64,000 bases of DNA from Pseudomonas sp. PH1b (GTDB lineage: Bacteria; Pseudomonadota; Gammaproteobacteria; Pseudomonadales; Pseudomonadaceae): the NCBI RefSeq assembly GCF_000633395.1, contig NZ_AYMU01000011.1, positions 124,001 to 188,000 of the forward strand, read 5' to 3'. Both the position numbers and the translations under genes were made by a program. Below are positions 25,741-35,225 of the stretch, in pieces. Positions within the stretch are counted from its first letter, which is position 1; every line of letters starts with the position of its first letter. The notes below the pieces were generated by a model. The model did not search any database, was not told the DNA's origin, and saw nothing but the letters and a program-made list of their open reading frames with translations.

Positions 25741-26937
25741 ATGGAACTGGTTTTTGAAATGCTGAATGCCAAGCAGTTCGTGCCGGAAGACTTGAGCAGC
25801 AAAACCTTCAGGCGCGCCGGCGGGGTCATCGGCCGGGGAGAGGGTTGTGCGTGGCAGATTCCCGATCGCAAGCGCCATCTGTCCAACCATCACGCGCTGG
25901 TCAGTTATCGGGATGGCCAGTTTTTCCTGACCGACACCAGCAGCAATGGGATCCAGGACAGCGGCAGTGGCGCGCGTCTGCGCAAGGGTGAGGCCCAGCG
26001 TATTGAACAGGGCAGTGTCTACGTGCTGGGGGATTTCGAGATCCGTGCACGGCTGGTGCAAGCCCCGGAGGCCTTCGCCGTCGAGGCGGGTCGGCCACAA
26101 GCGGCCGGCAGCATCATTCCGGATAACGCCTTCTTTGACCTCGACCCGCTCAATGCATTGGACCAGCAGGAGTACAGCGGCGCGGAGCTCGACGAACTGA
26201 GCGTGCTCGACGCGCCACAGCAGGAGCCCGGGCAGCGAACCGATTATGCCCGCATCGACAGGGAAAACCTGCTAGTGCCGGAACTGGTGGCGCCACCCGA
26301 GCCGCTGGTGCCGCCGGAGCCCGTGGCGTCGGCGTGTCAGGGCGAGGCGTTCTGGGCGCGTTTCGGCGCGGCCCTGGGGATGGATCTCCAGGCCCTCGAT
26401 ACCCACCGGCGCGAGGCCTTGGCGGTCAATGTCGCGGCGCTGCTCAAGCAAAGCATTGGTGGTTTGCAGCAGAGCCTGCGCACCCGTAGCGAACTGAAAA
26501 ACGAGCTGCGCCTGGCCCTCACCACGACCCAGGGCAACACCCGGAACCCGCTCAAGTTCGCCGTGGATTGCGACGCGGTACTGGGCATCCTGCTGCTGGA
26601 GCAAAAGCCTGGGCAACTGTCCGCCGAACAGGCGATCTCTCGTGCATTCCGCGATCTTCAGGCGCATCAGGTGGCGCTGCTGGGCGCCAGCCGCGCCGCA
26701 GTGCGCAGCACCCTCGAACACTTCTCGCCGCAACAACTGACCCTGCGTTTCGAACGCGATGGCCCGCAACCCTGGCTGCTGACTTCCGGTCGCCGCTGGC
26801 GTGCTTATCGCCGCTATCACCAGGCGCTGTGCCAGGACGATGACTGGAGCGAGCGCCTGCTGGCGCGGGATTTCGCTCAGGCCTATGAAGAGCAGGTTCG
26901 CCTGATCTGTACCCTCCACCTCGATGATCAAGGATGA
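25741..26937 (+). CDS. tagH: T6SS FHA-domain protein (TagH/Fha2)
   Basis: The 398-residue protein has an N-terminal forkhead-associated domain with GRGEGCAWQIPD, RHLSNHHALVSY and TSSNGI motifs (residues 25-80), which binds phosphothreonine. A variable acidic middle and a C-terminal T6SS-specific helical domain follow (residues 215-395). The ATG at 25741 follows AAGGAG. In other systems Fha proteins are substrates of the T6SS kinase/phosphatase pair; here the phosphatase gene is intact but the kinase gene is broken. Confidence 0.92.
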   Translation: MELVFEMLNAKQFVPEDLSSKTFRRAGGVIGRGEGCAWQIPDRKRHLSNHHALVSYRDGQFFLTDTSSNGIQDSGSGARLRKGEAQRIEQGSVYVLGDFEIRARLVQAPEAFAVEAGRPQAAGSIIPDNAFFDLDPLNALDQQEYSGAELDELSVLDAPQQEPGQRTDYARIDRENLLVPELVAPPEPLVPPEPVASACQGEAFWARFGAALGMDLQALDTHRREALAVNVAALLKQSIGGLQQSLRTRSELKNELRLALTTTQGNTRNPLKFAVDCDAVLGILLLEQKPGQLSAEQAISRAFRDLQAHQVALLGASRAAVRSTLEHFSPQQLTLRFERDGPQPWLLTSGRRWRAYRRYHQALCQDDDWSERLLARDFAQAYEEQVRLICTLHLDDQG

Positions 26938-26942
26938 CTTGC

Positions 26943-27449
26943 ATGACTCGCCGTACCCACCGATTCCGCCAGGCCCTGACGGTGCTCATGGCCCTGGCGC
27001 TGCTGACTGGCTGCGCATCGATGTCGCCGTATTCGACCCTGACCAAGCTGAACCTGAAGTTGAGCGCCAGTGATCGGCTCAACCCCGATCTCAATGGGCG
27101 CCCGTCGCCTATCGTGGTGCGGCTGATGGAGCTCAAGCACCCGGTGGCGTTCGAGAACGCCGATTTTTTCAGCCTCTACGAGCGCGCCAGAGAATCCCTG
27201 GCCCCGGACCTGGTGGCCAGTGAAGAGCTGGAGTTGCGCCCGGGCGAAAGCCTCGAGTTCAAGTTGCGTGTTGAGGAGGGCAGCCGCTTCGTCGGCGTGC
27301 TGGCGGCCTATCGCGATCTGCCGGAAAGCCAGTGGCGCTATGTGGTGCAGCTCACCCCGGAGGAGGTGACCGAGGTCGGTTTGATCCTCGACCAGTCTGG
27401 CATCCGCAACAGCAACGATGCTTTCACCCGGGCGGATGACAACTCATGA
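26943..27449 (+). CDS. tssJ: T6SS outer-membrane lipoprotein TssJ
   Basis: The 168-residue product has a signal peptide ending in the lipobox LLTGC, then a transthyretin-like beta-sandwich (LKLSASDRLNPDLNGRPSP, VVRLMELKHPVAFENADFF) as in TssJ. It is tethered to the outer membrane and binds the TssM periplasmic domain. The ATG at 26943 is preferred over a codon three residues earlier because AAGGA is well spaced. It starts five bases after the fha stop and overlaps tssK by four. Confidence 0.93.
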   Translation: MTRRTHRFRQALTVLMALALLTGCASMSPYSTLTKLNLKLSASDRLNPDLNGRPSPIVVRLMELKHPVAFENADFFSLYERARESLAPDLVASEELELRPGESLEFKLRVEEGSRFVGVLAAYRDLPESQWRYVVQLTPEEVTEVGLILDQSGIRNSNDAFTRADDNS

Positions 27450-28777
27450 ACGTGGATAAAATCATTTGGCAGGAAGGCATGTTGCTGCGGCCTCAGCATT
27501 TCCAGCACAACGATCGTTATTACGACTACCAGATGAAAACCCGTACCCGGTTGCTGGGTAGTTACAGTTGGGGATTTCTCGCGCTGGAGATCGATCTGCA
27601 GTTTCTCAACATGGGCAAGCTGGTGATCAGTCGGGCCTCCGGCATCTTGCCCGATGGCAGCCTGTTCGAGCTGGGGGACGACACCGAGCCCCTGGCTCTT
27701 GATGTACCGCCCAATACGGGGAGCACGCCGGTCTACCTGGCCTTGCCGCTGGTCACCGGCAACCACATCGAGTCACGACGCCCGGAACAGTCCGATGTGC
27801 TGGCGCGCTATACCGTGTACGAGGCGCAAGTCGCCGACTCCAACGCCGGTGACGATTCCAGCAGCCAGCTCAGCTGTGCTCGGCCGGACTTCCGTCTGCT
27901 CCTGGGCGAGCAGCAGAGCGGGCAAGCCTATGTGAAGTTGAAAATCTGTGAAGTGCTGGATGCCACCTCCGATGGGGTGATCAGCCTCGATGCGGATTTC
28001 GTGCCGACCTTCCTGCACACCCATGCCAGCGCCTATCTGCTCTCGTGCCTGAAGGAAATCATCAGCATGCTCAGTCATCGGGGAGACACCATCGCCGAGC
28101 GGATTCGCTCCAACGGCAAGGTCGCTGGCGCCGAGGTAGGTGACTTCATGATGCTGCAGTTGATCAACCGTACCGAACTGCTGCTGCGCCATTACCTGGA
28201 CCTTGAGCATGTCCATCCGGAGGAGCTGTATCGCTCGCTGCTGGTCATGCTCGGGGAACTGGCGACTTTCGCCAGTGACAGCAAGCGCCCGCGGCTGGAC
28301 AGCCGCTATCAGCACAGCGACCAGGGGGCGAGCTTCCGCACATTGATGGACGCCATTCGCCAGGTGCTGTCGATGGTGCTCGAGCAGCACGCCATCGAGC
28401 TGCTGCTGCAAGCGCGTCAGTACGGGGTGCTGGTGTCGCCGCTGCATGACCACAAACTGCTGGAGTCGGCCTCGTTCGTGCTCGCGGCCAGCGCCAACTG
28501 CGACTCCGAAGAGCTGCGGCATCGCTTGCCGGCGCACCTCAAGGTCGGGCCGGTGGAGAGCATTCGGCAACTGGTCAACCTGCATCTGCCGGGGATCAAG
28601 GTCCGACCCTTGCCGGTGGCTCCGCGACAGATCCCGTTCCACTCCAATAAAACCTATTTCATCCTCGACCTCAGTCCCGAGGACTTGGCGCAACTGGAGC
28701 GCTCCGGAGGGTTCGCCTTCCACGTCTCGGGTGAGTTCGCCGAGCTTGATTTGAAATTCTGGGCCATCAGGAACTGA
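27446..28777 (+). CDS. tssK: T6SS baseplate-membrane complex connector TssK
   Basis: The 443-residue protein opens with KIIWQEGMLLRPQHFQHNDR, the hallmark of TssK/VasE. TssK trimers link the baseplate wedges to TssL and TssM. The start overlaps the tssJ stop as ATGA, so the two are co-translated. The conserved C-terminal HVSGEFAELDLKFWAIRN segment is complete. Confidence 0.96.
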   Translation: MNVDKIIWQEGMLLRPQHFQHNDRYYDYQMKTRTRLLGSYSWGFLALEIDLQFLNMGKLVISRASGILPDGSLFELGDDTEPLALDVPPNTGSTPVYLALPLVTGNHIESRRPEQSDVLARYTVYEAQVADSNAGDDSSSQLSCARPDFRLLLGEQQSGQAYVKLKICEVLDATSDGVISLDADFVPTFLHTHASAYLLSCLKEIISMLSHRGDTIAERIRSNGKVAGAEVGDFMMLQLINRTELLLRHYLDLEHVHPEELYRSLLVMLGELATFASDSKRPRLDSRYQHSDQGASFRTLMDAIRQVLSMVLEQHAIELLLQARQYGVLVSPLHDHKLLESASFVLAASANCDSEELRHRLPAHLKVGPVESIRQLVNLHLPGIKVRPLPVAPRQIPFHSNKTYFILDLSPEDLAQLERSGGFAFHVSGEFAELDLKFWAIRN

Positions 28778-28782
28778 CCGCC

Positions 28783-29652
28783 ATGATCAAGGATCTGCAA
28801 CACCCTCAGGACGACAAGACCGTGCTGCTCGACCGTCATGGGCAGGGCCCGGCACACAACCCGCTGACCGACTTCGCCGAGCCTCCGCGTTTCGAGCAGC
28901 TTGAGGAACGGATGATCTATGCCGCCCGCCTGGGGCCCGCGCAGTCCTTCAGCGTCAGCCTCAACGCGCTGGTGGCGGCTGCGTCCGGGCTGCTGTCGGA
29001 AGTGGTGCGGCTCAAGCACAGCGACACCGCCGAAGACTTGCACGCGCTCAATGCGCGCCTGGGCGTCGGCCTCAAGCAGTTCGACGTGCAGGCCCTGCAG
29101 GACGGTGCGCCCAGCAGCCAGGTGATGGCCGCACGCTACGTGCTGTGTACCGTTGTTGACGAGGCGGTGGTGAGTACCCCCTGGGGCAATGAGAGCGAGT
29201 GGTCGCAGATGAGCCTGCTCAGCAGCTTTCACAACGAAACCTTCGGCGGCGAGAAGTTCTTCCAGCTACTGGATCGGCTGTCGAAGAACCCGGTCAAGCA
29301 CCTGCCGATGCTGGAGCTGATGTACTTGTGTCTGTCGCTGGGTTTCGAGGGCAAGTACCGGGTCATTCCCCGCGGCATGCTCGAACTCGAGGGTATTCGC
29401 GACGCGTTGTACCGGCAGATTCGCCAACTGCGTGGTGATGTGGCTCGTGAACTGTCGCCTCATTGGGAAGGGCTCCGCGATCAGCGTCGCAGCCTGGTAC
29501 GCATCGTGCCGGGGTGGATGGTTGCGCTGTTCACCCTGGTGTGCCTGGTGGTGATGTACTCGGGCTTCGCCTGGGTGCTTGGCCAGCAGCGCGACGCCGT
29601 GTTGCAGACATATCAGCCGCTTGACCCGGTGGTGGTCCAGCCCCAGCAGTAA
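28783..29652 (+). CDS. tssL: T6SS inner-membrane protein TssL (DotU/IcmH type)
   Basis: The 289-residue protein has a cytoplasmic helical DotU domain (ARYVLCTVVDEAVVSTPWG, FHNETFGGEKFFQLLDRL) and one C-terminal membrane helix at about residues 245-265 (GWMVALFTLVCLVVMYSGF). It lacks the OmpA-like peptidoglycan-binding extension found in some TssL proteins. It forms the membrane complex with TssM and TssJ. The start lies five bases after tssK. Confidence 0.95.
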   Translation: MIKDLQHPQDDKTVLLDRHGQGPAHNPLTDFAEPPRFEQLEERMIYAARLGPAQSFSVSLNALVAAASGLLSEVVRLKHSDTAEDLHALNARLGVGLKQFDVQALQDGAPSSQVMAARYVLCTVVDEAVVSTPWGNESEWSQMSLLSSFHNETFGGEKFFQLLDRLSKNPVKHLPMLELMYLCLSLGFEGKYRVIPRGMLELEGIRDALYRQIRQLRGDVARELSPHWEGLRDQRRSLVRIVPGWMVALFTLVCLVVMYSGFAWVLGQQRDAVLQTYQPLDPVVVQPQQ

Positions 29653-29666
29653 GACAGGGATGTGTG

Positions 29667-32600
29667 ATGAATATCTTCTTCAAGAAAGCCGGCGCCTTGC
29701 TGCGCCAGACCTGGGTCTGGACGCTGCTGTTGGTGCTGAGTGTGGCATTGCTGGTGTGGTTCGTCGGACCGCTACTGGCCGTCAACGACCATAAGTTCTG
29801 GGCCAGTGCAACTTCGCGCCTACTGACCATCAGCGCGTTGTTTCTGATGTGGGGCCTGGCGATGGTGTTTGTCAGCTGGCGCTCCGGTGTCCGCAAGAAG
29901 GCCATCGAGGACAGCGAGGCCGGACAAGCACGCATGCAGCGTGACGAGTTGATCGACCAAGAGCACAAAGAGCTCTATGAGCGCTTCAAGGACGCGCTGC
30001 GCACCCTCAAGACTTCCAGCCTGTACCGCGGTCGCAGCGAACGTTGGCGCAGTGATCTGCCCTGGTACCTGCTGCTAGGTCCACAAGGCAGCGGCAAGAC
30101 CAGTTTGCTGGACTTTTCGGGCCTGGAGTTTCCACTCAACAAAATGGGCCGCAAGCTGACCCGCGACACCGGCGGCACTCGGCACTGCGACTGGTACTTC
30201 GCCGAACATGGCGTGCTGATCGACACGGCCGGCCGCTACCTGAGCCAAGGCGCCGCCGAAGTCGATGCGAGTGCCTGGAATACCCTGCTGGGTCTGTTGC
30301 GCAAGCGTCGTCGTGGTCGCCCGCTCAATGGCGTGCTGGTGACCATTCCGGTGGAGGCCTTGCTGAGCGTCGATGAACAGCAGCTGGACACCCTGGCGCA
30401 CCAGGTACGGGGGCGCCTGCAGGATATTCATCAGCAATTGCATGTCGATGTCCCCATCTACCTGGTGCTCAGTAAGGCTGACCAACTGCCGGGGTTTGAC
30501 GAGTTCTTCGACCAGATGAGCCGCGAGGAAAGCGACCAGGTGCTCGGCGCCAGCTTTGGCAAGGAGCAAAGCGGTACCGATGTGGCCGTACTTCGCCAGG
30601 AGTTCGAGGAGTTGCTGCGACGCTTGAACAGCCAGGTGATCATGCGCATGCACCAGGAGCGAGACACCCAGCGTCGCGGGCGCATTCTCGACTTCCCGCA
30701 CCAGCTGGGGCAGATCGGCGAGCGCCTGTGCCTGTTCGTCGACATGGCATTCACCGGCAATCGCTATCAGCGTGCCAGCCAGTTGCGCGGCTTCTACCTG
30801 ACCAGTGCGCCGCACCTGATCGAAGCGCTGGATCAAGACACAGCCGGTATCGGCGCGAGCCTGGGCATGTCGGCCGCGGTCCTGCCGACCCTGCGCAGCG
30901 GGCGCGCGCGTTTTGTTCATCACCTGCTGAGCCGGGTGATCTTTCCCGAGGCCGACCTGGCCGGCCTGGACCAGCGCGAGCGCCGCCGCATTCACTGGGG
31001 CCAGCGCGCTCTGTATGCGGGGGCTCTGGCGGCCTTGGTGGTGTTTGGCATGCTGTGGGCGGGGAGTTTCTCAGCCAATCAGGGGCGCCTGGAGCAATTG
31101 CGTTCTCTGGCGCAAAGCTGGAGTGAACAACGTGCGGCACTGAGTGCGCGGGAGGACGCGCAGGCCCTGCTCAAACCCCTCGACACCCGCTTTGCGGCCA
31201 CCCAGGTCTTTGCGCCCCAGGGCGAGGCGCCGTTGCATGAGCGGGTCGGACTGTATCAAGGCGATGCCAGCCGCCCGGTGCTCTTGCGTGCCTATGAGCG
31301 TGAGTTGCAGGAGCAACTGCTGCCCAGGGTGGCGCAGATGCTCGAAGGGCAGGTCCGGGCCAACATGCGTGATCGCGAGCGCCTGCTCAATAGCTTGCGC
31401 GCCTACCTGATGCTGAACCTGCAGGATCGCCGGGATCCGACCTTGCTCAAGGACTGGGTGGCTCGAGAGTGGTCGAGCCGTTACGCCGGCAACAGCGCCT
31501 TGCAGAACGGCCTGAATGGGCACTTCGAGCGCTTGCTCGAATTGCCGTTCAGTTATCCGCTCAACGATGCACTGGTGAGCCAGGCCCGTCAGGTGTTGCG
31601 CAGTGAGTCGTTGGCCAACGTGGTCTACCGGGTGCTGCGCGAACAGGCTCGCAGCTTGGCGCAATATCGCCTGAGCCAGCACTTGGGGCCACAAGGCAGC
31701 CTGTTTGCCGGCACTGACTATGTGATCCCTGGTTTTTATACCCAGCAGGGTTATCAGCAGTATTTTTCGATCCAGGGCACGGCGCTGGTCACCGATATCC
31801 TGCGTGACAACTGGGTGCTGGGCGAAGGCTCAGGAATCAGCGGCATGGATCTGCGTCGGCTGATGGTCGAGTTGGAGCAACTGTACTTTCGCGACTATGC
31901 CAACCACTGGAGCGAAGCCTTGGGCCGGGTCAGCCTGCCGCCGTTCAACGATGCCGGTGATGGGGCCGAACAACTGGCCGGTCTGACTGCGGCCAACTCG
32001 CCGCTCTTGCAATTGCTGGTGGAGATACGGGAGAACACCCGCTTTCAGAGCATTGTCGAGGCTGCCGATGAGGTGGCAGGGCAGTCAGGCAAGGCGGCAG
32101 ATCAGGGGGATGTGCAGGGCGAGGGGCTGGCAGGCGCAGCGGGCAAGGCTCGGCAGGCCCTCGCCAAGAGCCTGCCGGATACGGCAAAGAAGGCGTTGCA
32201 ACGTCGCTTCGAACCCTTGCACCGCTTGCTGGATGACAACAACGGCCCGGCGGCGGACCTGACCCCGGCGTTGCTGGCACTCAACGACCTGCAGCTGCAA
32301 CTGTCCAGTCTGGCGCGGGCCAGCCAGCCTGATCAGGCCGCGTTTGACATGGCCAAGGCTCGCATGAGCGGCCAGCGCGATGCCCTGAGCAGCCTGCGCA
32401 ATGCCTCGGTGCGCCTGCCGCGTCCGGTGAGTCTGTGGTTCAACACGCTGGCCGAGGACTCCTGGCACCTGGTGCTCAACGATTCCTACCAGTACCTCAA
32501 CCAGCGATACCAGAGTGAGCTGTACGGCTTCTACGCCAAGGCGATCAGCAAGCGCTATCCCTTCAACGCCCACAGCGCCAGCGATGTGGCGGTCAACGAT

Positions 32601-33194
32601 TTTCGCGAGTTCTTCAAGGCTCAGGGCATCGCGGACCGCTTCTTCGACACCTACATACGGCCTTTCGTCAGTGGTGATCCTGGCAGCTACCGCCTGCGCA
32701 GCATCGACGGCCAAAGTCTGCCGATCAACAAGGCCTACCTTGAGCAGATGGTCGCCGCGCAAGTGATTCACCAGGGATTCTTCGCAGAGAACCCGGCCGA
32801 GCCGCAGGTGCAGTTCCGGCTTGAGCCTTACACCCTCGACCCGGCGGTGAGTCGTGCCGAGTTCCGCTTTGGCAACCGCCAGCTGGAATACCGCCACGGT
32901 CCTATTGTGCCGATGTCCTTCAAGTGGCCCACCGATGCTGAAGAGGGACGTGCCAGCCTGGTATTGGACAAGATGGCCGGCCGCCCGATCGGTATCGAGA
33001 AAAACACCGGGCCCTGGTCATTGTTCCGCCTGCTCGACCTGATGCAGACCGAGTACCTGAGCGGTCGCGATGTGCTGGTGCTCAAGGCCGAGCTGGGTGG
33101 CTTGCGTGCCAACTATCTGCTGCTGAGCCAGCGCACGCCGAATCCGTTCGACATGGGTGTGCTGCGGTCATTTCGCATGCCGGCGCAGCTTTGA
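29667..33194 (+). CDS. tssM: T6SS inner-membrane channel protein TssM (IcmF)
   Basis: The 1175-residue protein has two N-terminal membrane helices (residues 10-65), a cytoplasmic nucleotide-binding domain with Walker A GPQGSGKT near residue 137, a third helix near residue 455 (AGALAALVVFGMLWAGSF), and a long periplasmic domain that meets TssJ. The C-terminal IcmF-type segment (QYRHGPIVPMSFKWP-like) is complete. The ATG at 29667 is preferred over a GTG one codon earlier. Its stop overlaps the phosphatase start by one base. Confidence 0.95.
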   Translation: MNIFFKKAGALLRQTWVWTLLLVLSVALLVWFVGPLLAVNDHKFWASATSRLLTISALFLMWGLAMVFVSWRSGVRKKAIEDSEAGQARMQRDELIDQEHKELYERFKDALRTLKTSSLYRGRSERWRSDLPWYLLLGPQGSGKTSLLDFSGLEFPLNKMGRKLTRDTGGTRHCDWYFAEHGVLIDTAGRYLSQGAAEVDASAWNTLLGLLRKRRRGRPLNGVLVTIPVEALLSVDEQQLDTLAHQVRGRLQDIHQQLHVDVPIYLVLSKADQLPGFDEFFDQMSREESDQVLGASFGKEQSGTDVAVLRQEFEELLRRLNSQVIMRMHQERDTQRRGRILDFPHQLGQIGERLCLFVDMAFTGNRYQRASQLRGFYLTSAPHLIEALDQDTAGIGASLGMSAAVLPTLRSGRARFVHHLLSRVIFPEADLAGLDQRERRRIHWGQRALYAGALAALVVFGMLWAGSFSANQGRLEQLRSLAQSWSEQRAALSAREDAQALLKPLDTRFAATQVFAPQGEAPLHERVGLYQGDASRPVLLRAYERELQEQLLPRVAQMLEGQVRANMRDRERLLNSLRAYLMLNLQDRRDPTLLKDWVAREWSSRYAGNSALQNGLNGHFERLLELPFSYPLNDALVSQARQVLRSESLANVVYRVLREQARSLAQYRLSQHLGPQGSLFAGTDYVIPGFYTQQGYQQYFSIQGTALVTDILRDNWVLGEGSGISGMDLRRLMVELEQLYFRDYANHWSEALGRVSLPPFNDAGDGAEQLAGLTAANSPLLQLLVEIRENTRFQSIVEAADEVAGQSGKAADQGDVQGEGLAGAAGKARQALAKSLPDTAKKALQRRFEPLHRLLDDNNGPAADLTPALLALNDLQLQLSSLARASQPDQAAFDMAKARMSGQRDALSSLRNASVRLPRPVSLWFNTLAEDSWHLVLNDSYQYLNQRYQSELYGFYAKAISKRYPFNAHSASDVAVNDFREFFKAQGIADRFFDTYIRPFVSGDPGSYRLRSIDGQSLPINKAYLEQMVAAQVIHQGFFAENPAEPQVQFRLEPYTLDPAVSRAEFRFGNRQLEYRHGPIVPMSFKWPTDAEEGRASLVLDKMAGRPIGIEKNTGPWSLFRLLDLMQTEYLSGRDVLVLKAELGGLRANYLLLSQRTPNPFDMGVLRSFRMPAQL

Positions 33195-33922
33195 TGGCGG
33201 TTGCCGGAATCTGGCGCAGCGCCGCGCGAACCGATCCGGGCAAGGTGCGGCTGCGCAACGAGGATGCCTTTCTCGATTGCCCGGAACTCGGGCTCTGGGT
33301 GGTCGCCGATGGCATGGGCGGTCATCAGCGCGGTGATGTTGCCAGCCAACTGATTGTCGCCAGTCTGGCGGAGTTGGCGCTGCATGACAGCTTCGATGGG
33401 CGGCTCAATGACTTGCGCCAATGCCTGCACTGGCTCAACCGGCGCCTCGGCCAGGAGCTGACGGTCAGTGCTGGGCGGCACGACAGCATTGTTGGCAGTA
33501 CCGTGGTGGCGTTGTTGCTGCAGGGCAATCGTGCCGCCTGCATCTGGGCGGGTGACAGCCGCTGTTATCTGTGGCGCGGGCAGTGCCTGTATCAACTGTC
33601 CAGGGACCACTCGCTGATGCAGCAACTGGTGGATGAGCAACGGATGAGCCCTGAGCAGGCCAGCGCCCATCCGCATGCCAGCGCCCTGACGCGCGCGGTG
33701 GGAGCCAGCGAACGGTTGACCCTGGATGTACTGGAGTTCGAGGTCTATGCCGGGGATGTGTTCCTGCTGTGTAGCGATGGTCTTTACCAGGGGCTTACCG
33801 GGGATGCCCTGGGCAGGGCCTTGAGCCTTGCGTCGCCGCGGGTGGCCCTGGAACGCCTGTTTGAGGGGGCGCTGTGCGGCGCCGCCAGAGACAACCTGAC
33901 GGCCGTGGTGATTCGCCAATGA
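33194..33922 (+). CDS. stp1: PP2C-family Ser/Thr phosphatase of the T6SS (Stp1/PppA)
   Basis: The 242-residue protein shows PP2C metal-binding motifs: RLRNEDAF near residue 20, VVADGMGGH near 38, WAGDSRCYL near 120 and a C-terminal ARDNLTAVVI. These phosphatases remove phosphate from Fha-type proteins in the T6SS phosphorylation switch. TGATG overlap with tssM and ATGA overlap with the kinase remnant show tight translational coupling. The enzyme appears intact although its kinase partner is not. Confidence 0.93.
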   Translation: MAVAGIWRSAARTDPGKVRLRNEDAFLDCPELGLWVVADGMGGHQRGDVASQLIVASLAELALHDSFDGRLNDLRQCLHWLNRRLGQELTVSAGRHDSIVGSTVVALLLQGNRAACIWAGDSRCYLWRGQCLYQLSRDHSLMQQLVDEQRMSPEQASAHPHASALTRAVGASERLTLDVLEFEVYAGDVFLLCSDGLYQGLTGDALGRALSLASPRVALERLFEGALCGAARDNLTAVVIRQ

Positions 33923-34856
33923 CTGATATGAAAGCCGATCCGCAGCCTGTTCCGACCAGCGCCGCCGAGACCGGCAACCTGACCTACTTCGCCTTCATCA
34001 AACCCCAACCCGCTGCGCCCGTCGTGGCGCGGCACAGGGGCAAGGGGCGAGGGCGGATGAAAAAGCGTTCCAAGCCCAAGCCTGTGCAAGCGTCATCGGT
34101 AGGCGCGCTACCGGTATTGCTGGCGGGGCGCTATCGTCTTGAGCGGCTGCTCGGGGCTGGAGGCATGGGCACGGTTTACCGCGCGCGTGACCTGCTGCAT
34201 GAGCAGTTTGGCGACCCTGATCCCTACATCGCCCTCAAGGTGCTGAGCGAAGAGTTTGCCCCATGGAGCTGATGCGGGGGCTGACGCTGGACAAGCTGCT
34301 TTGCCAGCATCCGACGGGCCTGCCGTGGCAAGCCTTGCAGGAAGTGGCCGTGCCGCTGCTCGACGCCCTGGCCTACAGCCACGGGTGCGGCGTGCTGCAC
34401 GGGGACCTGAAACCGAGCAACGTGATGCTTGGTGCAGAAGGCGTACGCCTGTTCGATTTCGGCCTGGGTCAGGCTGTGGCCGGTGTCTTGCCCGGCCTGC
34501 CGCACTTGAGCCGCAGTCGCTTCAATGCCTGGACGCCTGGCTACGCTGCCCCCGAATTGCTGGAGGGTGGGGCCTTGTCGGCCGCTGCCGATCTGTACGC
34601 CGTCGCTTGCGTGATCTTTGAACTGGCCTGTGGCAAGCATCCTTACCGTGGCTTGCCATCGACCCAGGCGCGTGACGAGCGCCTGCAGCGCACATTGCAG
34701 GCACCCAAGCACCTTCCCGGGCATTGCTGGCCCGCCCTGCGGTCGGCGTTGGCCTTCAATGTGCAGGAGCGTAGCGGCGGCCTGCAGGCACTGCGGGAGG
34801 CAATGGGGGTGTCGCCGTCCTGGATGTCGCGCTGGTGGTCGCGGTGCACGAGATAG
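33919..34856 (+). pseudogene. stk1: Broken T6SS Ser/Thr kinase gene (Stk1/PpkA type)
   Basis: The first frame (33919-34272, 117 codons) has the Gly-rich loop LLGAGGMGTVYRARD and the beta-3 lysine region YIALKVLSEEFA, then stops. A second frame shifted by two (34263-34856) resumes at MELMRGLTLDKLL and contains the catalytic loop VLHGDLKPSN, the DFG region LFDFGL and AAPELLEGG. The sequence between the beta-3 lysine and the hinge, including the helix-C glutamate and strands 4-5 (roughly 35-45 residues in normal kinases), is absent. A small deletion with frameshift explains both. The ATG at 34263 lacks a good ribosome site. An assembly error is the alternative. Confidence 0.82.
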
Positions 34857-34933
34857 TCCGCGAGCGGGGCAGTATTGCTGTCTTATTTGCCAGGTTCAGG
34901 GCGCGAATTGCCCTTGATGGCTTTTGGCCTTGA

Positions 34934-34951
34934 TGCGCAAGAAGTTGCGCA
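34934..34951. promoter_or_regulatory. Upstream activator-like dyad, copy 1
   Basis: TGCGCAAGAAGTTGCGCA is a 7-bp inverted repeat (TGCGCAA / TTGCGCA) around GAAG. It is identical to copy 2, 83 bp downstream centre to centre. It lies about 200 bp upstream of the -24 element before hcp and is a candidate binding site for the sigma54 activator encoded in this operon. Confidence 0.65.
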
Positions 34952-35016
34952 CTCAATTGTGGATAAGCCTGTGGGCACCGGGCTGTAAGCGAGATGAGCG
35001 GGGCGGTACAGAGGAG

Positions 35017-35056
35017 TGCGCAAGAAGTTGCGCAGTACTGTGCAACTTCTTGCGCA
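35017..35056. promoter_or_regulatory. Paired upstream activator-like dyads, copies 2 and 3
   Basis: Copy 2 (35017-35034) is the same 18-mer as copy 1. Copy 3 (35039-35056) is the reverse complement with one mismatch. Together they form a 40-base inverted repeat. Their centres are 22 bp apart, about two helical turns, and 95-125 bp upstream of the sigma54-like promoter, the standard place for enhancer-binding-protein sites. Confidence 0.7.
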
Positions 35057-35140
35057 CTTTCTGTGGAAATTCGTGCTGAAAACATCCTGTCAACCATGGT
35101 TTTTTAGCAAGTGATTGATTAACAACATTTATTTTTAAAC

Positions 35141-35155
35141 TGGCATGACTCTTGA
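35141..35155 (+). promoter_or_regulatory. Sigma54-type -24/-12 promoter of hcp
   Basis: TGGCATGACTCTTGA matches TGGCAC-N5-TTGC with the invariant GG at 35142-35143 and a ten-base gap to a GA in place of GC. Transcription should start near 35166, about 60 bases before the hcp ATG. An AT-rich stretch (35112-35139) between the enhancer dyads and the promoter could bind IHF, though no clean consensus was seen. Confidence 0.65.
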
Positions 35156-35225
35156 GATGTCCCCAGGGCCCGGCCGGCCATTCAGGCCTCCGGTTTTTCC
35201 GTATGTCCAAGCAAGGAGAGCAACA

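Noticed and set aside
34934..35056. Possible CRISPR-like array because of three repeated 18-mers
   Set aside because: Only three copies, unequal spacing and one inverted; the position before a sigma54 promoter fits regulatory sites instead.
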